Shown here: positions 44,492 to 53,118 of the stretch, one piece after another
How positions within the stretch are numbered: the first letter of the stretch is position 1
Layout of the letters: each line of letters opens with the position of its first letter
Source of the DNA: Micromonospora inyonensis
GTDB taxonomy: Bacteria; Actinomycetota; Actinomycetes; Mycobacteriales; Micromonosporaceae
Assembly (NCBI RefSeq): GCF_900091415.1
Contig: NZ_FMHU01000001.1
Span: 2,604,001 to 2,668,000 of the forward strand
DNA: 64,000 bases
Reading direction: 5' to 3'
Notes under the pieces: generated by a model
What the model was told of the DNA's origin: nothing
The model's database searches: none
Seen by the model: the letters and a program-made list of their open reading frames with translations, nothing else
Made by a program: the position numbers and the translations under genes

Positions 44492-45864
44492 CGGTCGAGG
44501 CCGATCGCCGGACCTGGATCAATTGGGCCCTCCTCGTCCGGCGGTCGGACTACTGGGTCCACGCCTTGAGCGGTCTCCCACGGGTTGTTGGGATCCCAAC
44601 GGCGCGGGTCAAACTCGTCCGGCTCGCGTCGCCCAGGTCGGCCCGCTTGCGGGGTAAGCCCAGGCGGGCCGCCAAAGGGACTCATGCCGTGCACGCCGCT
44701 GATCGATGGTCCACGCCCGGAGCCGGGCCGTGATCCTGCGCCACCACTGGGAGCAGTGCCCGCACCACCGCCGCCGATCACGCCACCGATTGGGTTCACC
44801 CTGCGTGGCGTGGGTGCTCCGGGAGCAGGTTGACCCAGTCCCATTCCCGGCGGCCCGCCGATCAAGCCACCTGGTGGCAGCGGCCGAGGCCCGGCTGCGG
44901 GGCCTCCGGCAGGAGGCTTGCTGACCGGGCCGGCTATACCGCCCCTGCTCGGCGCGCCCAGAGGACCCCGTGGCGGAGGAGCGGACACCGGGGGAAGAGG
45001 CACCGCACCAGGATTGATGCCCGGGTTGAGTGGCGGCATCGGAGGCGTGACTGGAGGCATCGTCGGATTTGCCTGAGGCGGCAACACATTGGGGCCAGCC
45101 CCACCGAGAATCGGGCCTAAGCCGGGCGCGGGCGGCATTGGCGCCGGTCGTGCCACAGGTGCGGACCTGTTGACCGGCTTGGCCGAATCGGGGGTCGACA
45201 AGGGTACCGGGACGATCGGCGGGATAGTTGGAGGTGCCCCTCCGCCGTAGACGTCGGGGTTTGAAGGGTCCTTGCTTACTCCCTTTGGCACTGGCGGGGG
45301 TGGTTTGAGCATGGCTTGGGCCTGTTGGAGTTCGCCGCTGAGGCCGTACATCAGGGAGCGGGCCTGGCCGTTCAACTGCTCCAGTTCAGCGTCGGTGACC
45401 GGTGGCCGGGCGGGGGTGGACCGTCCGACCCGGTGCAGCGGACGCTGGTCGAGCGTCGCTTCGTACGCCTGCTTGAGCCGGACCTTCTCGGCGTACCGGT
45501 CATGGATCTTCTTCAGTTCGATGCGGGTGCTGCCGATGGCGCTCGTGGCGGCGGAGAGTGCGGTGTAGTTGGCCACCGCGGCGTCGTACGTCTGCTGGAC
45601 GGTGTCGATGAGCTGGTCCAGTTCGGCCAGGTACGTCCGCGAGGCGGCGCTCTTCTCCGGTGGCCACGCCTGGGCGAGCCCTCGCCGGTACTCCCGGAGC
45701 CGGCTGAGGTGCGTCAGCGCCAGTTCGCTGGTCTTGCGCCAGCCGGCGACCTGCCGCCAGTGGTTGTCCGTCCCGTGGTCCTGAAGGGTGGCCCACATGG
45801 TGGCCACGTCCATGTTGTGCCAGTTGGTCAGGTTGGACGTCGGGCCGCCACCCTGTTCGATCAC
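44488..45864 (-). CDS. proline-rich protein with N-terminal helical domain, possible type VII secretion substrate
   Basis: The 458-residue protein has an alpha-helical N-terminal region to about residue 190: 'MWATLQDHGTDNHWRQVAGWRKTSELALTHLSRLREYRRGLAQAWPPEKSAASRTYLAELDQLIDTVQQTYDAAVANYTALSAA', with a WPPE turn between helices reminiscent of WXG/PPE proteins. The rest is Pro/Gly-rich and disordered (repeats such as PPMPPLNPG, PGMGLGQPAPGAP), ending in an acidic stretch. No signal peptide is present. It overlaps the EspC-like gene by four bases upstream and the mycosin by four bases downstream, so the three are one operon. Role by context: a type VII secreted or accessory protein. Parts of the Pro-rich region have lower GC. 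Confidence 0.8.
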   Translation of the reverse strand: MIEQGGGPTSNLTNWHNMDVATMWATLQDHGTDNHWRQVAGWRKTSELALTHLSRLREYRRGLAQAWPPEKSAASRTYLAELDQLIDTVQQTYDAAVANYTALSAATSAIGSTRIELKKIHDRYAEKVRLKQAYEATLDQRPLHRVGRSTPARPPVTDAELEQLNGQARSLMYGLSGELQQAQAMLKPPPPVPKGVSKDPSNPDVYGGGAPPTIPPIVPVPLSTPDSAKPVNRSAPVARPAPMPPAPGLGPILGGAGPNVLPPQANPTMPPVTPPMPPLNPGINPGAVPLPPVSAPPPRGPLGAPSRGGIAGPVSKPPAGGPAAGPRPLPPGGLIGGPPGMGLGQPAPGAPTPRRVNPIGGVIGGGGAGTAPSGGAGSRPGSGRGPSISGVHGMSPFGGPPGLTPQAGRPGRREPDEFDPRRWDPNNPWETAQGVDPVVRPPDEEGPIDPGPAIGLDR

Positions 45865-46325
45865 GGCAGCACCTCCGGCGTGGTGGGCGCACCGGCCGGG
45901 TCGGGCACGGTGGGTGGACCTGAGGGCTGGTCGCCGCGTACCGGCCCCTGCACCCCGCGCAGCGCCCGTTCGACGTCCTGGACCCGGGCCTGGGCGAACG
46001 CGTCGCTGCCCTCGTACCGCTGGCTGATCGTGCCGGCGGCGTTGGCGAGGCCGCCGGTGTAGCTGGCCACGTCGTAGACCCGGTTCGTCGAGTCCTGCTG
46101 GACCTGCTGGTGTGCGGTGAGAAAGTGCACCAGCTCGATGAAGGCGTCACACGGGTCGGGCAGCTTCACCGACATGTCGTCCGCGATGTACGCCAGGTGG
46201 GGTGCGTAGTTACGGCGTACCTCGGCTTCGAGCCGGGTGGCGAACTCCCGCATCTGGCGGATGTCGGCCTCGATGTCGCCGTAGTCGCGCAGCCATTTCG
46301 GTCCGAGGTCTTCCTCAGGGATCAT
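45861..46325 (-). CDS. EspC-like type VII secretion target protein
   Basis: The 154-residue protein has two long helices in its first 115 residues. 'FLTAHQQVQQDSTNRVYDVASYTGGLANAAGTISQRYEGSDAF' resembles the second half of EspC (YLTAH ... IYSEADEAW). The motif Y104-E-G-S-D108 fits the type VII secretion signal YxxxD/E. A Pro-rich tail (GPPTVPDPAGAPTTPEVLP) follows. EspC-type proteins are secreted by ESX systems as helical hairpins. It is the first gene of the cassette with the Pro-rich protein and mycosin. Confidence 0.75.
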   Translation of the reverse strand: MIPEEDLGPKWLRDYGDIEADIRQMREFATRLEAEVRRNYAPHLAYIADDMSVKLPDPCDAFIELVHFLTAHQQVQQDSTNRVYDVASYTGGLANAAGTISQRYEGSDAFAQARVQDVERALRGVQGPVRGDQPSGPPTVPDPAGAPTTPEVLP

Positions 46326-46445
46326 CGGCCCTCCCGCCCGTCACAGCCCGGTGTCCCTGAGTGAGGTTAATCGGTCGGTGTGACGACGGGCAGCCCCGCA
46401 CCGGGGTGGCTCAGGTCACTGCAGTGAGTATGTCGATACGTTCCG

Positions 46446-46655
46446 TCAGTGGGGCAGGCCGGACGCGCGCCATGCGCCGGGACCGGCGACGAGGGGCGCG
46501 GTACGGGGTCGGCCGCTACGTGCCCAGGTGGACGGATCGATGGGGGCCGGCGTGGCCGGACGTGGCCGGACGAGGATCGCGCCTACGAGGGCGGCCAACT
46601 CCTCGGGGGTGGGGACACCCCGGACCATCCGGAACAGCGGCTCGTCGGCAGACAT
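46446..46655 (-). CDS. accE: acyl-CoA carboxylase epsilon subunit
   Basis: This 69-residue protein reads MSADEPLFRMVRGVPTPEELAALVGAIL and ends WARSGRPRTAPLVAGPGAWRASGLPH. 'P...VVRG.PTpEELAAL' plus a C-terminal 'W..s...R.....GpgaWr.SglP' is the AccE signature. AccE is a small actinobacterial subunit that bridges AccA3 and AccD5 and stimulates the complex. The ATG at 46655 lies seven bases after TACCCT (46663-46668), so the message is predicted leaderless; it is divergent from the kinase gene 92 bases away. Unusually, it lies 6.5 kb from accD5 rather than beside it. Confidence 0.9.
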   Translation of the reverse strand: MSADEPLFRMVRGVPTPEELAALVGAILVRPRPATPAPIDPSTWARSGRPRTAPLVAGPGAWRASGLPH

Positions 46656-46747
46656 GGTGTCAAGGGTACGCGTCGCCAAGTTGACCTATCCCGCATAGTG
46701 GCGTGCCGGCGGTGTGAGGGTCCGCCGCGCCGGGTACCGTCTCGGCA

Positions 46748-48682
46748 ATGTCGAACGCGCTTCCCCAACTCGTCGCCAACCGATACCGGCTCATCTCGCC
46801 GCTCGGTCAGGGTGGCATGGGTCGGGTCTGGAAGGCGCGCGACGAGGTGCTGCACCGCGACGTGGCGATCAAGGAACTGGTCCCGCCGCCCAGCCTCACC
46901 GACGAGGAACGTCGGGAGATGCGCGAACGGTCGCTGCGGGAGGCGCGGGCCATCGCCCGACTGAACCACATCAACGTCGTGCGCATCTTCGACGTGCTGC
47001 GTACCGACGGCGACCCGTGGATCGTCATGGAGTACGTCCCCTCGAAGTCGCTTCAGGACACTCTCGCCGAGGACGGTCCGGTGTCGCCGGCCCGTGCCGT
47101 CGAGATCGGCCTCGGGGTGCTCGGCGCGCTCAACGCGGCCCACAAGGCCGGCGTGATGCACCGGGACGTGAAACCCGGCAACGTGCTGCTCGGCGACGAC
47201 GGCCGGGTGGTGCTGACCGACTTCGGCCTGGCCACCATCCCCGGTGACCCGAACGTCACCCGGACGGGCATGGTGCTCGGTTCACCCGCGTACATCGCGC
47301 CGGAGCGCGCGCGGGACGGCACGGCCGGCCCGGAGGCCGACCTGTGGTCGCTGGGCGCGACGCTCTACGCGGCCGTGGAGGGCAAGTCCCCGTACGCCCG
47401 GCCGTCGGCGATCGCCACGCTGGCGGCGCTGGCCACCGAGCCGATGCCGCCGCCGAAGAACGCCGGTCCGCTGAAGTCGGTCCTCAACGGACTGCTCCGC
47501 AAGGATCCGGCCGAACGGATCGACGCCGAGGTGGCCGAACGTCTGCTGCGCCGCGCGGGCGGCAAGCGCAGCCGGGGCATCTCGCTGCTCGACGGGGTAC
47601 GCCGGCCGGGGCCGAACGGTCCCCGTGAGCCGCGGCCCTCGGCGGTGCCCGGTCCACGATCCGGTGAGACGAGCGGTGAGCGCTCGGTGCCCCCGGCCGC
47701 CGCAGCAGCGGCGGGTGTTGCCGCCCTGAACGACAGCGACGCCACGGTGAAGGCCACCTCCGACGTGGCCGGCTCGGGGGACGACGCGACGGCGAAGGTC
47801 GCGCCGGAGAACGTCACCTCCACCTCGGACGCCGGGCCTACCGCCGTGGTGCCGGCCGGCCCGCCTGCGGACGCGGGGCCGCCGACCCGGGTGGCGCCAC
47901 CGGCGCAGAATCCGACGTCGGTCATGCCGGCCCCGGTGAGTCCACCCGCGTCGATGTCCGGGCGGGCCGTCGTGCCGCCGCCGTCCTCGACGCCGCCGGA
48001 CAACCGCCGCCGCAACCTGGTGATCGGCGCGCTGGTGGCGGTGTTGCTGCTCGCGGCGGTGCTCGTCGTGCCGATGCTCCTCGGCAACGCCGGCGACGAC
48101 GCGACCGGTCCGCAGACCGGCGGTACGACGGCCCCCACCGGCCAGTCGTCCGCCGCGCCGACCAGCGCGTCCGCCCCGGCGTCGCCGACCACGCCTCCGC
48201 CCAGCCCCACGCCCAGCCCCAGCGCCTCGGGGTTGACGCTGCCGGCCGGCTGGAAGATGCACAAGGATCCAAACGGCTTCCAACTGCCGTTGCCACCGGG
48301 CTGGGTCCGCCGGAGTGCCGGAAGCGACACGGTCGTCTTCGACCAGTCCGACGGCGTGGGCGAACTGCTCGTCCAGTGGACGCCCAACCCGAAGCCCGAC
48401 GCGTACGCGGACTGGAAGCGCAACGAGCCGGCCCGCAAGAACTACGTACGGGACTACCAGTACCTCAGCATCGAGCGGTGCGACTACTGGAAGACCTGCG
48501 CGGACTGGGAGTGGCTGGAGACCCGCGACGGCACCCGGATCCACGTCCGGAACCGGGGGTTCGTGACCGCCAGCAACCGGGGCTACGCCCTCCGGTGGGA
48601 GGTCGCCGCCAGCGAGTGGGAGCAGAACCTCGACGAGTTCGATCTCATCGCGAAGGGATTCAAGCCCGACCGGCAGGACTGA
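46748..48682 (+). CDS. membrane Ser/Thr protein kinase with extracellular PsbP/LpqN-like domain
   Basis: The 644-residue protein has a kinase domain at about residues 12-270 (LGQGGMGRVW, VAIKELV, HRDVKPGNVL, LTDFGLA, GSPAYIAPE), a linker of about 150 residues rich in Ala/Thr/Pro, one membrane helix (about 424-445, LVIGALVAVLLLAAVLVVPMLL) and an extracellular domain. That domain (WKMHKDPNGFQLPLPPGWVRRSAGSDTVVFDQSDGVGELLVQW, with a Cys pair in RCDYWKTCADWEW) resembles the one of the kinase at 16293. The ATG lies seven bases after TACCGT (46735-46740). It sits between accE and accD5, which are neighbours in mycobacteria. Confidence 0.93.
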   Translation: MSNALPQLVANRYRLISPLGQGGMGRVWKARDEVLHRDVAIKELVPPPSLTDEERREMRERSLREARAIARLNHINVVRIFDVLRTDGDPWIVMEYVPSKSLQDTLAEDGPVSPARAVEIGLGVLGALNAAHKAGVMHRDVKPGNVLLGDDGRVVLTDFGLATIPGDPNVTRTGMVLGSPAYIAPERARDGTAGPEADLWSLGATLYAAVEGKSPYARPSAIATLAALATEPMPPPKNAGPLKSVLNGLLRKDPAERIDAEVAERLLRRAGGKRSRGISLLDGVRRPGPNGPREPRPSAVPGPRSGETSGERSVPPAAAAAAGVAALNDSDATVKATSDVAGSGDDATAKVAPENVTSTSDAGPTAVVPAGPPADAGPPTRVAPPAQNPTSVMPAPVSPPASMSGRAVVPPPSSTPPDNRRRNLVIGALVAVLLLAAVLVVPMLLGNAGDDATGPQTGGTTAPTGQSSAAPTSASAPASPTTPPPSPTPSPSASGLTLPAGWKMHKDPNGFQLPLPPGWVRRSAGSDTVVFDQSDGVGELLVQWTPNPKPDAYADWKRNEPARKNYVRDYQYLSIERCDYWKTCADWEWLETRDGTRIHVRNRGFVTASNRGYALRWEVAASEWEQNLDEFDLIAKGFKPDRQD

Positions 48683-48786
48683 TCAGCCCGCTGAGCTTGG
48701 GATTCCGGGCCGGTGCGACATCCGTTCGCATGACCTCCCGCCGATCGGGGTACCTCATCCGTGACGACGGAAGGGAGGTACGACCG

Positions 48787-49044
48787 ATGGGTTACCGACG
48801 GAAGACCACGAAGTCCTCGGTGGCACTGTGGATGCTCGTCGCCCTCGGCGACGCCGTCCTGCTCCTCGCGAGTGTCGGCATCTCGGCGCTGGTCGCCCTG
48901 GCCAGCGTCGTGGCCATCGCCGCCGCTGTGGTGGGCGGGCGGCTGGTGCTGCGGCGTGGCGCGTCCGTACCGGACGGCGTGTCCGCCGCTGACGGGGTCT
49001 CGGTCCCGGTCACCGTGCCGGTCACCCGGCGCCAGAAGGCCTGA
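48787..49044 (+). CDS. small two-helix membrane protein
   Basis: The 85-residue protein begins MGYRRKTTKSSVALWMLVALGDAVLLLASVGISALVALASVVAIAAAVVGGRLVLRR. Two hydrophobic stretches (about 12-32 and 33-52) are followed by a short tail with alternating Val/Pro/Thr. GGGAGG lies eight bases before the ATG at 48787, which marks it as a real start although the frame is open further upstream. I do not recognise the family. Confidence 0.65.
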   Translation: MGYRRKTTKSSVALWMLVALGDAVLLLASVGISALVALASVVAIAAAVVGGRLVLRRGASVPDGVSAADGVSVPVTVPVTRRQKA

Positions 49045-49249
49045 CGCGGCGAGCCGGACGACCGAACGCAGCACACTGGCGGCAGTCGGAGCAGTTGTCC
49101 ACCCGCCGGTTGACAGCCGATCCTGCTGCCGCCAACCATGTCCGACGGGTCGACGCCGAAGGGTGGAGCCACGTCGGCGTACCCGATCGGGAAAGGCGCG
49201 GCCGGACGGCCGCGAGGTGCGGTGCCGTCCGGCCGGGCGCGGTACGGGA

Positions 49250-50002
49250 TCAGGTGTTGTTGGCCAGGGCGATCAGGCGGGAGCGGTCGCCGTTCCAGTA
49301 GTTGCGGTCGACGCCACCGCTGATGCCGGAGACGGTGCCCGAGTCGGTGTACTGCCAGAAGCTCCAGAAGGGGGCGCCGGCGGGGAGGGCGCCGGGGCTG
49401 CTGGACCAGCGGGCGATCCAGAGCGGGTGGTTGCCCCAGGGGCCGGTCCAGCTGCCGGTGCACTGGTTCCACCAGCTGGTGGTGGTGTAGATGACGGCGT
49501 AGCGGCCGGTGCGGGAGCGGTAGGTGTTGAGGAAGTCCTGGATCCAGTTGCGCATGCCGGTGGTGCTCAGGCCGTAGCAGTATCCGCCGCTGTAGGGATT
49601 GCCTTCGACGTCGAGGGCGGCGGGCAGGGTACGGCTGTCGGCGGACCACGCGCCGCCGTTGCTGGCGAGGTAGTTGGCCTGGACCGCGCCGGAGGAGATG
49701 TTCGGCCGGGCGAAGTGGTACGCCCCCCGGATCACGCCCGCGTAGTAGGAGTTGGTGTAGTTCGCGTTGAACTGCGGGTCCTTGTAGCTCGTACCCTCGG
49801 TGGCCTTGATATAGGCGAACTCGATGCCGGAGTTGCGGACGCTGGTCCAGTTGATCGAGCCCTGCCAGTGCGAGACGTCGACGCCGGCCACGGTCGCGGC
49901 GGAGGCCGGGGTCGTGGTGGCGATCAGGCCGACGGCGGCGGTGGCGAGTGCGGTCAGGCTGGTGGCGACCAATCGGCGCAGGGTGAGGCGGGTACGCGAC
50001 AT
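49250..50002 (-). CDS. secreted GH25 family lysozyme (muramidase)
   Basis: The 250-residue protein has a Sec signal peptide (MSRTRLTLRRLVATSLTALATAAVGLIATTTPASA, cleavage after ASA) and a GH25 domain: 'GVDVSHWQGSINW' (catalytic Asp), 'EFAYIKATEGTSYKDPQF' (acidic pair), 'GAYHFARPN', 'LPAALDVEGNP' and 'LWIARW'. It hydrolyses the MurNAc-GlcNAc bond in peptidoglycan outside the cell. No cell-wall binding module is attached. GGAGG lies eight bases before the ATG, and a 20-base palindrome (50021-50040) sits just upstream, so the gene is probably regulated. Confidence 0.95.
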   Translation of the reverse strand: MSRTRLTLRRLVATSLTALATAAVGLIATTTPASAATVAGVDVSHWQGSINWTSVRNSGIEFAYIKATEGTSYKDPQFNANYTNSYYAGVIRGAYHFARPNISSGAVQANYLASNGGAWSADSRTLPAALDVEGNPYSGGYCYGLSTTGMRNWIQDFLNTYRSRTGRYAVIYTTTSWWNQCTGSWTGPWGNHPLWIARWSSSPGALPAGAPFWSFWQYTDSGTVSGISGGVDRNYWNGDRSRLIALANNT

Positions 50003-50020
50003 GAGGCTTCCCTCCGGGGG

Positions 50021-50040
50021 TGTTCGTCTATTGACGAACA
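50021..50040. promoter_or_regulatory. perfect palindrome upstream of the GH25 lysozyme gene
   Basis: TGTTCGTC-TATT-GACGAACA is a perfect inverted repeat with eight-base arms, 19 bases before the start codon and just ahead of the ribosome site. It could be a repressor operator or a leader hairpin. The match to GTTCG...CGAAC-type operators (LexA-like GAAC-N4-GTTC in reverse order) is only partial, so no regulator is named. Confidence 0.5.
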
Positions 50041-50179
50041 TCATTGAAGGAATCCACCTGAGATAGCAATACCTGTTGAAGGACTTGCCGGAGGGTGCTC
50101 GCTGTCCGGCACCCGGCCGGTTCCCGATGACGGTCCGCTGGACGGCCGGAGGTGCGCCGGGACGGTAGGCTGCCGGCCC

Positions 50180-50965
50180 ATGACGCCGATCGACGGCCTG
50201 GGCAGCCTGTGGGACCGGCTCCTCGGCGCGCAACCCGACCCGCCACCGTGGCTCGTCCTGGCCACCGCCGCCGTCGCACTGGTCGTGGTGTCGACCCGGC
50301 TGCCCTGGCGGATCGCCCGGAACGCGATCACCATCGCCCACGAGGGCGGGCACGCGCTGGCCGCCCTGCTGACCGGCCGCCGGCTGCACGGCATCCGGCT
50401 GCATTCGGACACCTCCGGCCTCACCCTCTCGGCCGGGCGACCCACCGGCCCGGGGATGATCCTCACCCTGCTCGCCGGCTACGTCGCCCCGCCGCTGATC
50501 GGGCTCGCCGGAGCCTGGCTGCTCGGCGGCAACCGGATCACCCTGCTGCTCTGGGTCGCGGTGGCGCTGCTCCTGGCCATGCTGGTGATGGTGCGCAACG
50601 CGTTCGGCGTGGTGTCGCTGGTGGTCACCGGCGGGTTGGTGCTCGCCGTCTCCTGGTACGCCCCGCCGCAGGTGCAGGCGGCGTTCGCGTACACCGGGGT
50701 GTGGTTCCTGCTGCTCGGCGGGGTGCGCCCGGTGGTGGAACTGCAACGGCTGCGCGGCCGGGGCCGGATGCCCGCGTCCGACGCCGACCAGCTCGCCGGG
50801 CTGACCCCGTTCCCGGCGTTCCTCTGGGTGACCTTCTTCGCCCTGGCCAACCTGCTCACCCTGGTGGTCGGGGCGGCACTGCTCGCCGGCCCGGCGCTCG
50901 CCGACGTGGGCGGGACGCTCACCGACGTCGGCGGGACGCTCACCGACGTCGGCGGGACGCCGTGA
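50180..50965 (+). CDS. M50 family membrane metallopeptidase (B-like)
   Basis: The 261-residue protein has about six hydrophobic segments. The zinc motif HEGGH lies in 'NAITIAHEGGHALAALLTGRRLHGIRLHSDTSGLT', with a downstream Asp region (SDADQLAGLT) as the possible third ligand. It belongs to the M50 branch typical of actinomycetes whose targets are unknown. The C-terminus carries an 18-base tandem repeat that encodes DVGGTL three times (50905-50962). The ATG lies eight bases after TAGGCT (50166-50171), suggesting leaderless transcription. Confidence 0.9.
   Translation: MTPIDGLGSLWDRLLGAQPDPPPWLVLATAAVALVVVSTRLPWRIARNAITIAHEGGHALAALLTGRRLHGIRLHSDTSGLTLSAGRPTGPGMILTLLAGYVAPPLIGLAGAWLLGGNRITLLLWVAVALLLAMLVMVRNAFGVVSLVVTGGLVLAVSWYAPPQVQAAFAYTGVWFLLLGGVRPVVELQRLRGRGRMPASDADQLAGLTPFPAFLWVTFFALANLLTLVVGAALLAGPALADVGGTLTDVGGTLTDVGGTP
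50905..50962. repeat. 18-base tandem repeat at the 3' end of the M50 gene
   Basis: GACGTCGGCGGGACGCTC with small changes repeats about three times and encodes (T)DVGGTL units at the protein's end. Copy number may vary between strains. Confidence 0.75.
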
Positions 50966-51007
50966 ACGGTGGCCGAACCGGTTGCCCTGGCTGCTCGGTG
51001 AAGGCGC

Positions 51008-51478
51008 TCAGGCCGGACCCGGCCGCACCATGATGTGCCCGGTGGCGGCGAACGCCTCGTTGCCCGCGAGGCGGCCGGTCTTCGTCGCCTCGATCCGGAA
51101 CCCCTCGGCGAGGTAGAGCGCGAGCGCGCCGTCGTTGCCGACCAGGACGGTCGTCTCGACCGGCCGTTCTCCCGCCGCCGCCAGGGCGTGCCGCAGCAAC
51201 GCGCGGCCGTGCCCCTGCCGGTACCGGGCCGGGTCCACGTAGAGCCAGGTGACCTCGTCGTCCGCGAACGCCACGAAACCGACGACCTCGCCCGACTGCT
51301 CGGCCACCCAGACGTCCCCGTCGAAGAGTCCCTCGCCCTCGGCGGTGTCGGCCAGGGAGAGGAACGCGGCGACCCCGACGGTGGGGCGGAGTTCGTCGAG
51401 GCGGGCGGCGTCGTGGATCCGGGCGATCGCCGTCCAGTCGTCCGGACGGTACGGGCGGATCACACGCGCGGTCGGCAT
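51008..51478 (-). CDS. GNAT family N-acetyltransferase
   Basis: The 156-residue protein begins MPTARVIRPYRPDDWTAIARIHDAARLDELRP and has the acetyl-CoA loop 'LYVDPARYRQGHGRALLRHALA' (RxxGxG/A) and a late 'LYLAEGFRIEATKTGRLAGNEAF'. It would acetylate an amine on a small molecule or protein; the substrate is unknown. Two ATG codons nine bases apart (51478 and 51487) are possible; the shorter one is given. It is divergent from the sigma factor gene. Confidence 0.9.
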   Translation of the reverse strand: MPTARVIRPYRPDDWTAIARIHDAARLDELRPTVGVAAFLSLADTAEGEGLFDGDVWVAEQSGEVVGFVAFADDEVTWLYVDPARYRQGHGRALLRHALAAAGERPVETTVLVGNDGALALYLAEGFRIEATKTGRLAGNEAFAATGHIMVRPGPA

Positions 51479-51592
51479 GCTCGGCATCGTGCCGGTACGC
51501 CCCGACGGGCGCAGCTCATTTTTCGGCGTCGACGGCAACCGTGCCGCTGCCCGGGTGCGTGTCACCTGCGAGCGGCCACGGGGAGGTAGCAG

Positions 51593-52093
51593 GTGTCGGA
51601 CGTCGACGGGTTCGACGAGTTCTACCGGGGCAGCCGACAACGGTTGCTCGGGTTCGTCTACGCGCTCACCGGCGACCTCGGCGAGGCCCAGGACGCCGTC
51701 CAGGAGGCGTACGTGCGCGCGTGGCAGCGCTGGTCCACCGTGGGCCGGTACGACGACCCGGAGGCGTGGGTACGGGTGGTCGCCAGCCGGATCGCGGTGA
51801 GCCGCTGGCGCAGCCTGCGCAGTCGCGCCCGGGCGTACCTGCGGCACGGGGCCACCGAGACGGTCCCCGCCCCGAACACCGACACCGTCGAGGTGGTGGC
51901 CGCCCTGCGCCGGCTCCCCGAGGAGCAGCGCACCGCCCTCGCCCTGTACTACCTGCTCGGCATGCCGGTCGCCGAGGTCGCCCGGGAGACCAACGCCCCG
52001 GTCGGCACGGTCAAGGCCCGGCTCTCCCGGGGGCGTACCGCGCTCGCCGGACTGCTCGCCGTCCCGGAGTTGGAGGAGGCCGCCGATGCGTGA
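51593..52093 (+). CDS. SigE-family ECF-type RNA polymerase sigma factor
   Basis: The 166-residue protein has sigma region 2 (FDEFYRGSRQRLLGFVYALTGDLGEAQDAVQEAYVRAWQRWSTVGRYDDPEAWVRVVASR) and region 4 (ALRRLPEEQRTALALYYLLGMPVAEVARETNAPVGTVKARLSRGRTAL). GGGAGG lies six bases before the GTG start. Its end overlaps the next gene, which encodes a membrane protein, by eight bases; that partner may hold the sigma factor inactive. Confidence 0.94.
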   Translation: MSDVDGFDEFYRGSRQRLLGFVYALTGDLGEAQDAVQEAYVRAWQRWSTVGRYDDPEAWVRVVASRIAVSRWRSLRSRARAYLRHGATETVPAPNTDTVEVVAALRRLPEEQRTALALYYLLGMPVAEVARETNAPVGTVKARLSRGRTALAGLLAVPELEEAADA

Positions 52094-52970
52094 GCACGAG
52101 CCCACCCTGGCCGACCGGATCGCGGTCGACCTGGCCACCGTACGCTGGCCGGAGCCGGCGGAGATCCGCGCCCGCGCCCGTCGGCGGGCCCGGCGGCAGA
52201 TGGTCGGCGCGGCGGTCGCCCTGGTGCTGGTGACGGTCGGAGTCGTCGCGGTGCTCCGCCCGACGGACGGCGTCGCACCGCCCCCGGTGGCCGTACCGCC
52301 GCTGGTGGTCACCCCGATGGTGGACCCGGCGGTGCGCGGCGAGATCCCGCCGGAGGTGCTGTTGCGCCCGACCGACCTGCGGGAGCAGTCCGACCTGCCG
52401 CTGACCGCGTCGGGCCTCGGCGAGTCGATCCGCCTCGACGACCGCCTCGCGGCCTGCCGCGCGGCACAGGGCCTGCCGACCCGGTGGGAGACCTCGCTCT
52501 GGTCCCGTTCGCAGGCGATCCTGCGGGACCGTCCGGACGGTTACGACCATCCGCCCAGCGACGTGTTGTTCACCCAGGACGTCCACCGGGTCACGCCGGA
52601 GGTGGCCGGGAACTTCTTCCGCGGCCTGGAAGGGCTCGTCGCCCCGTGCGCCACCTGGCGTTCGGTCGGCCCGACGGACTGGCAGGGCCGGACGGTCACC
52701 GGGGAGGCGGTGCACCGGTGGGTCCTGGCGGACCGCGACTTCGTCGGCGACGAGGCGGCGCTGCTGCGCCATTCGGTCTCCGAACCCCTTGACCGGGCCA
52801 CCGGCGAGCCGCTCGGCGGGTTGCCCCGGCAGACGAGCCTGGCGATCGTCCGGGTGCGCGATCTGGTCACCGTGATCATGCCGGGACAATCCATGTCGGA
52901 CGACGAGCTGACCCGGCTCGCCCGCGTCGCCGCCACCCGACTGTGCCGCGCCGCCAACCCGCCCTGCTGA
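52086..52970 (+). CDS. single-pass membrane protein, probable partner of the upstream sigma factor
   Basis: The 294-residue protein has a cytosolic N-terminus of about 40 residues (MREHEPTLADRIAVDLATVRWPEPAEIRARARRRARR), one membrane helix (about 41-60, MVGAAVALVLVTVGVVAVLRP) and an extracellular domain of about 230 residues with scattered cysteines (RLAACRAAQGL, LVAPCATWRS, RLCRAANPPC). The start overlaps the sigma gene by eight bases, typical for sigma/anti-sigma pairs. No ZAS zinc motif is seen in the short cytosolic part, so anti-sigma activity is inferred from position only. Confidence 0.8.
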   Translation: MREHEPTLADRIAVDLATVRWPEPAEIRARARRRARRQMVGAAVALVLVTVGVVAVLRPTDGVAPPPVAVPPLVVTPMVDPAVRGEIPPEVLLRPTDLREQSDLPLTASGLGESIRLDDRLAACRAAQGLPTRWETSLWSRSQAILRDRPDGYDHPPSDVLFTQDVHRVTPEVAGNFFRGLEGLVAPCATWRSVGPTDWQGRTVTGEAVHRWVLADRDFVGDEAALLRHSVSEPLDRATGEPLGGLPRQTSLAIVRVRDLVTVIMPGQSMSDDELTRLARVAATRLCRAANPPC

Positions 52971-53041
52971 CGGGGGTCGCGCACCGGGGCAGCCGGCTTG
53001 GCCGGGTGTGCGGGGTGGGGTGGGCTGGGGTGGGCTGGGGT

Positions 53042-53095
53042 GGTAGCAGGGGACCCCTGCTCCTCAAAAAGCGGTAACAGGGGACCCCTGCTACC
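53042..53095. repeat. dispersed paired-palindrome repeat, copy 4 (convergent gap before accD5 3' end)
   Basis: GCAGGGGACCCCTGC is followed by CTCAAAAAGCGGTAA and then GCAGGGG/CCCCTGCTACC-type arms; this copy is in the opposite orientation, with the spacer A-run on this strand. A G-rich tandem repeat (GGTGGGCTGG units) lies directly upstream at about 53010-53042. It separates the sigma/membrane protein genes from the convergent accD5. Confidence 0.85.
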
Positions 53096-53118
53096 ACCCC
53101 AGCGCAGTCGCGCCGCCG

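Noticed and set aside
46326..46445. tRNA or other small RNA gene in the gap before accE
   Set aside because: No cloverleaf arms or conserved T-loop (GTTCGANNC) could be found here, nor elsewhere in the window.
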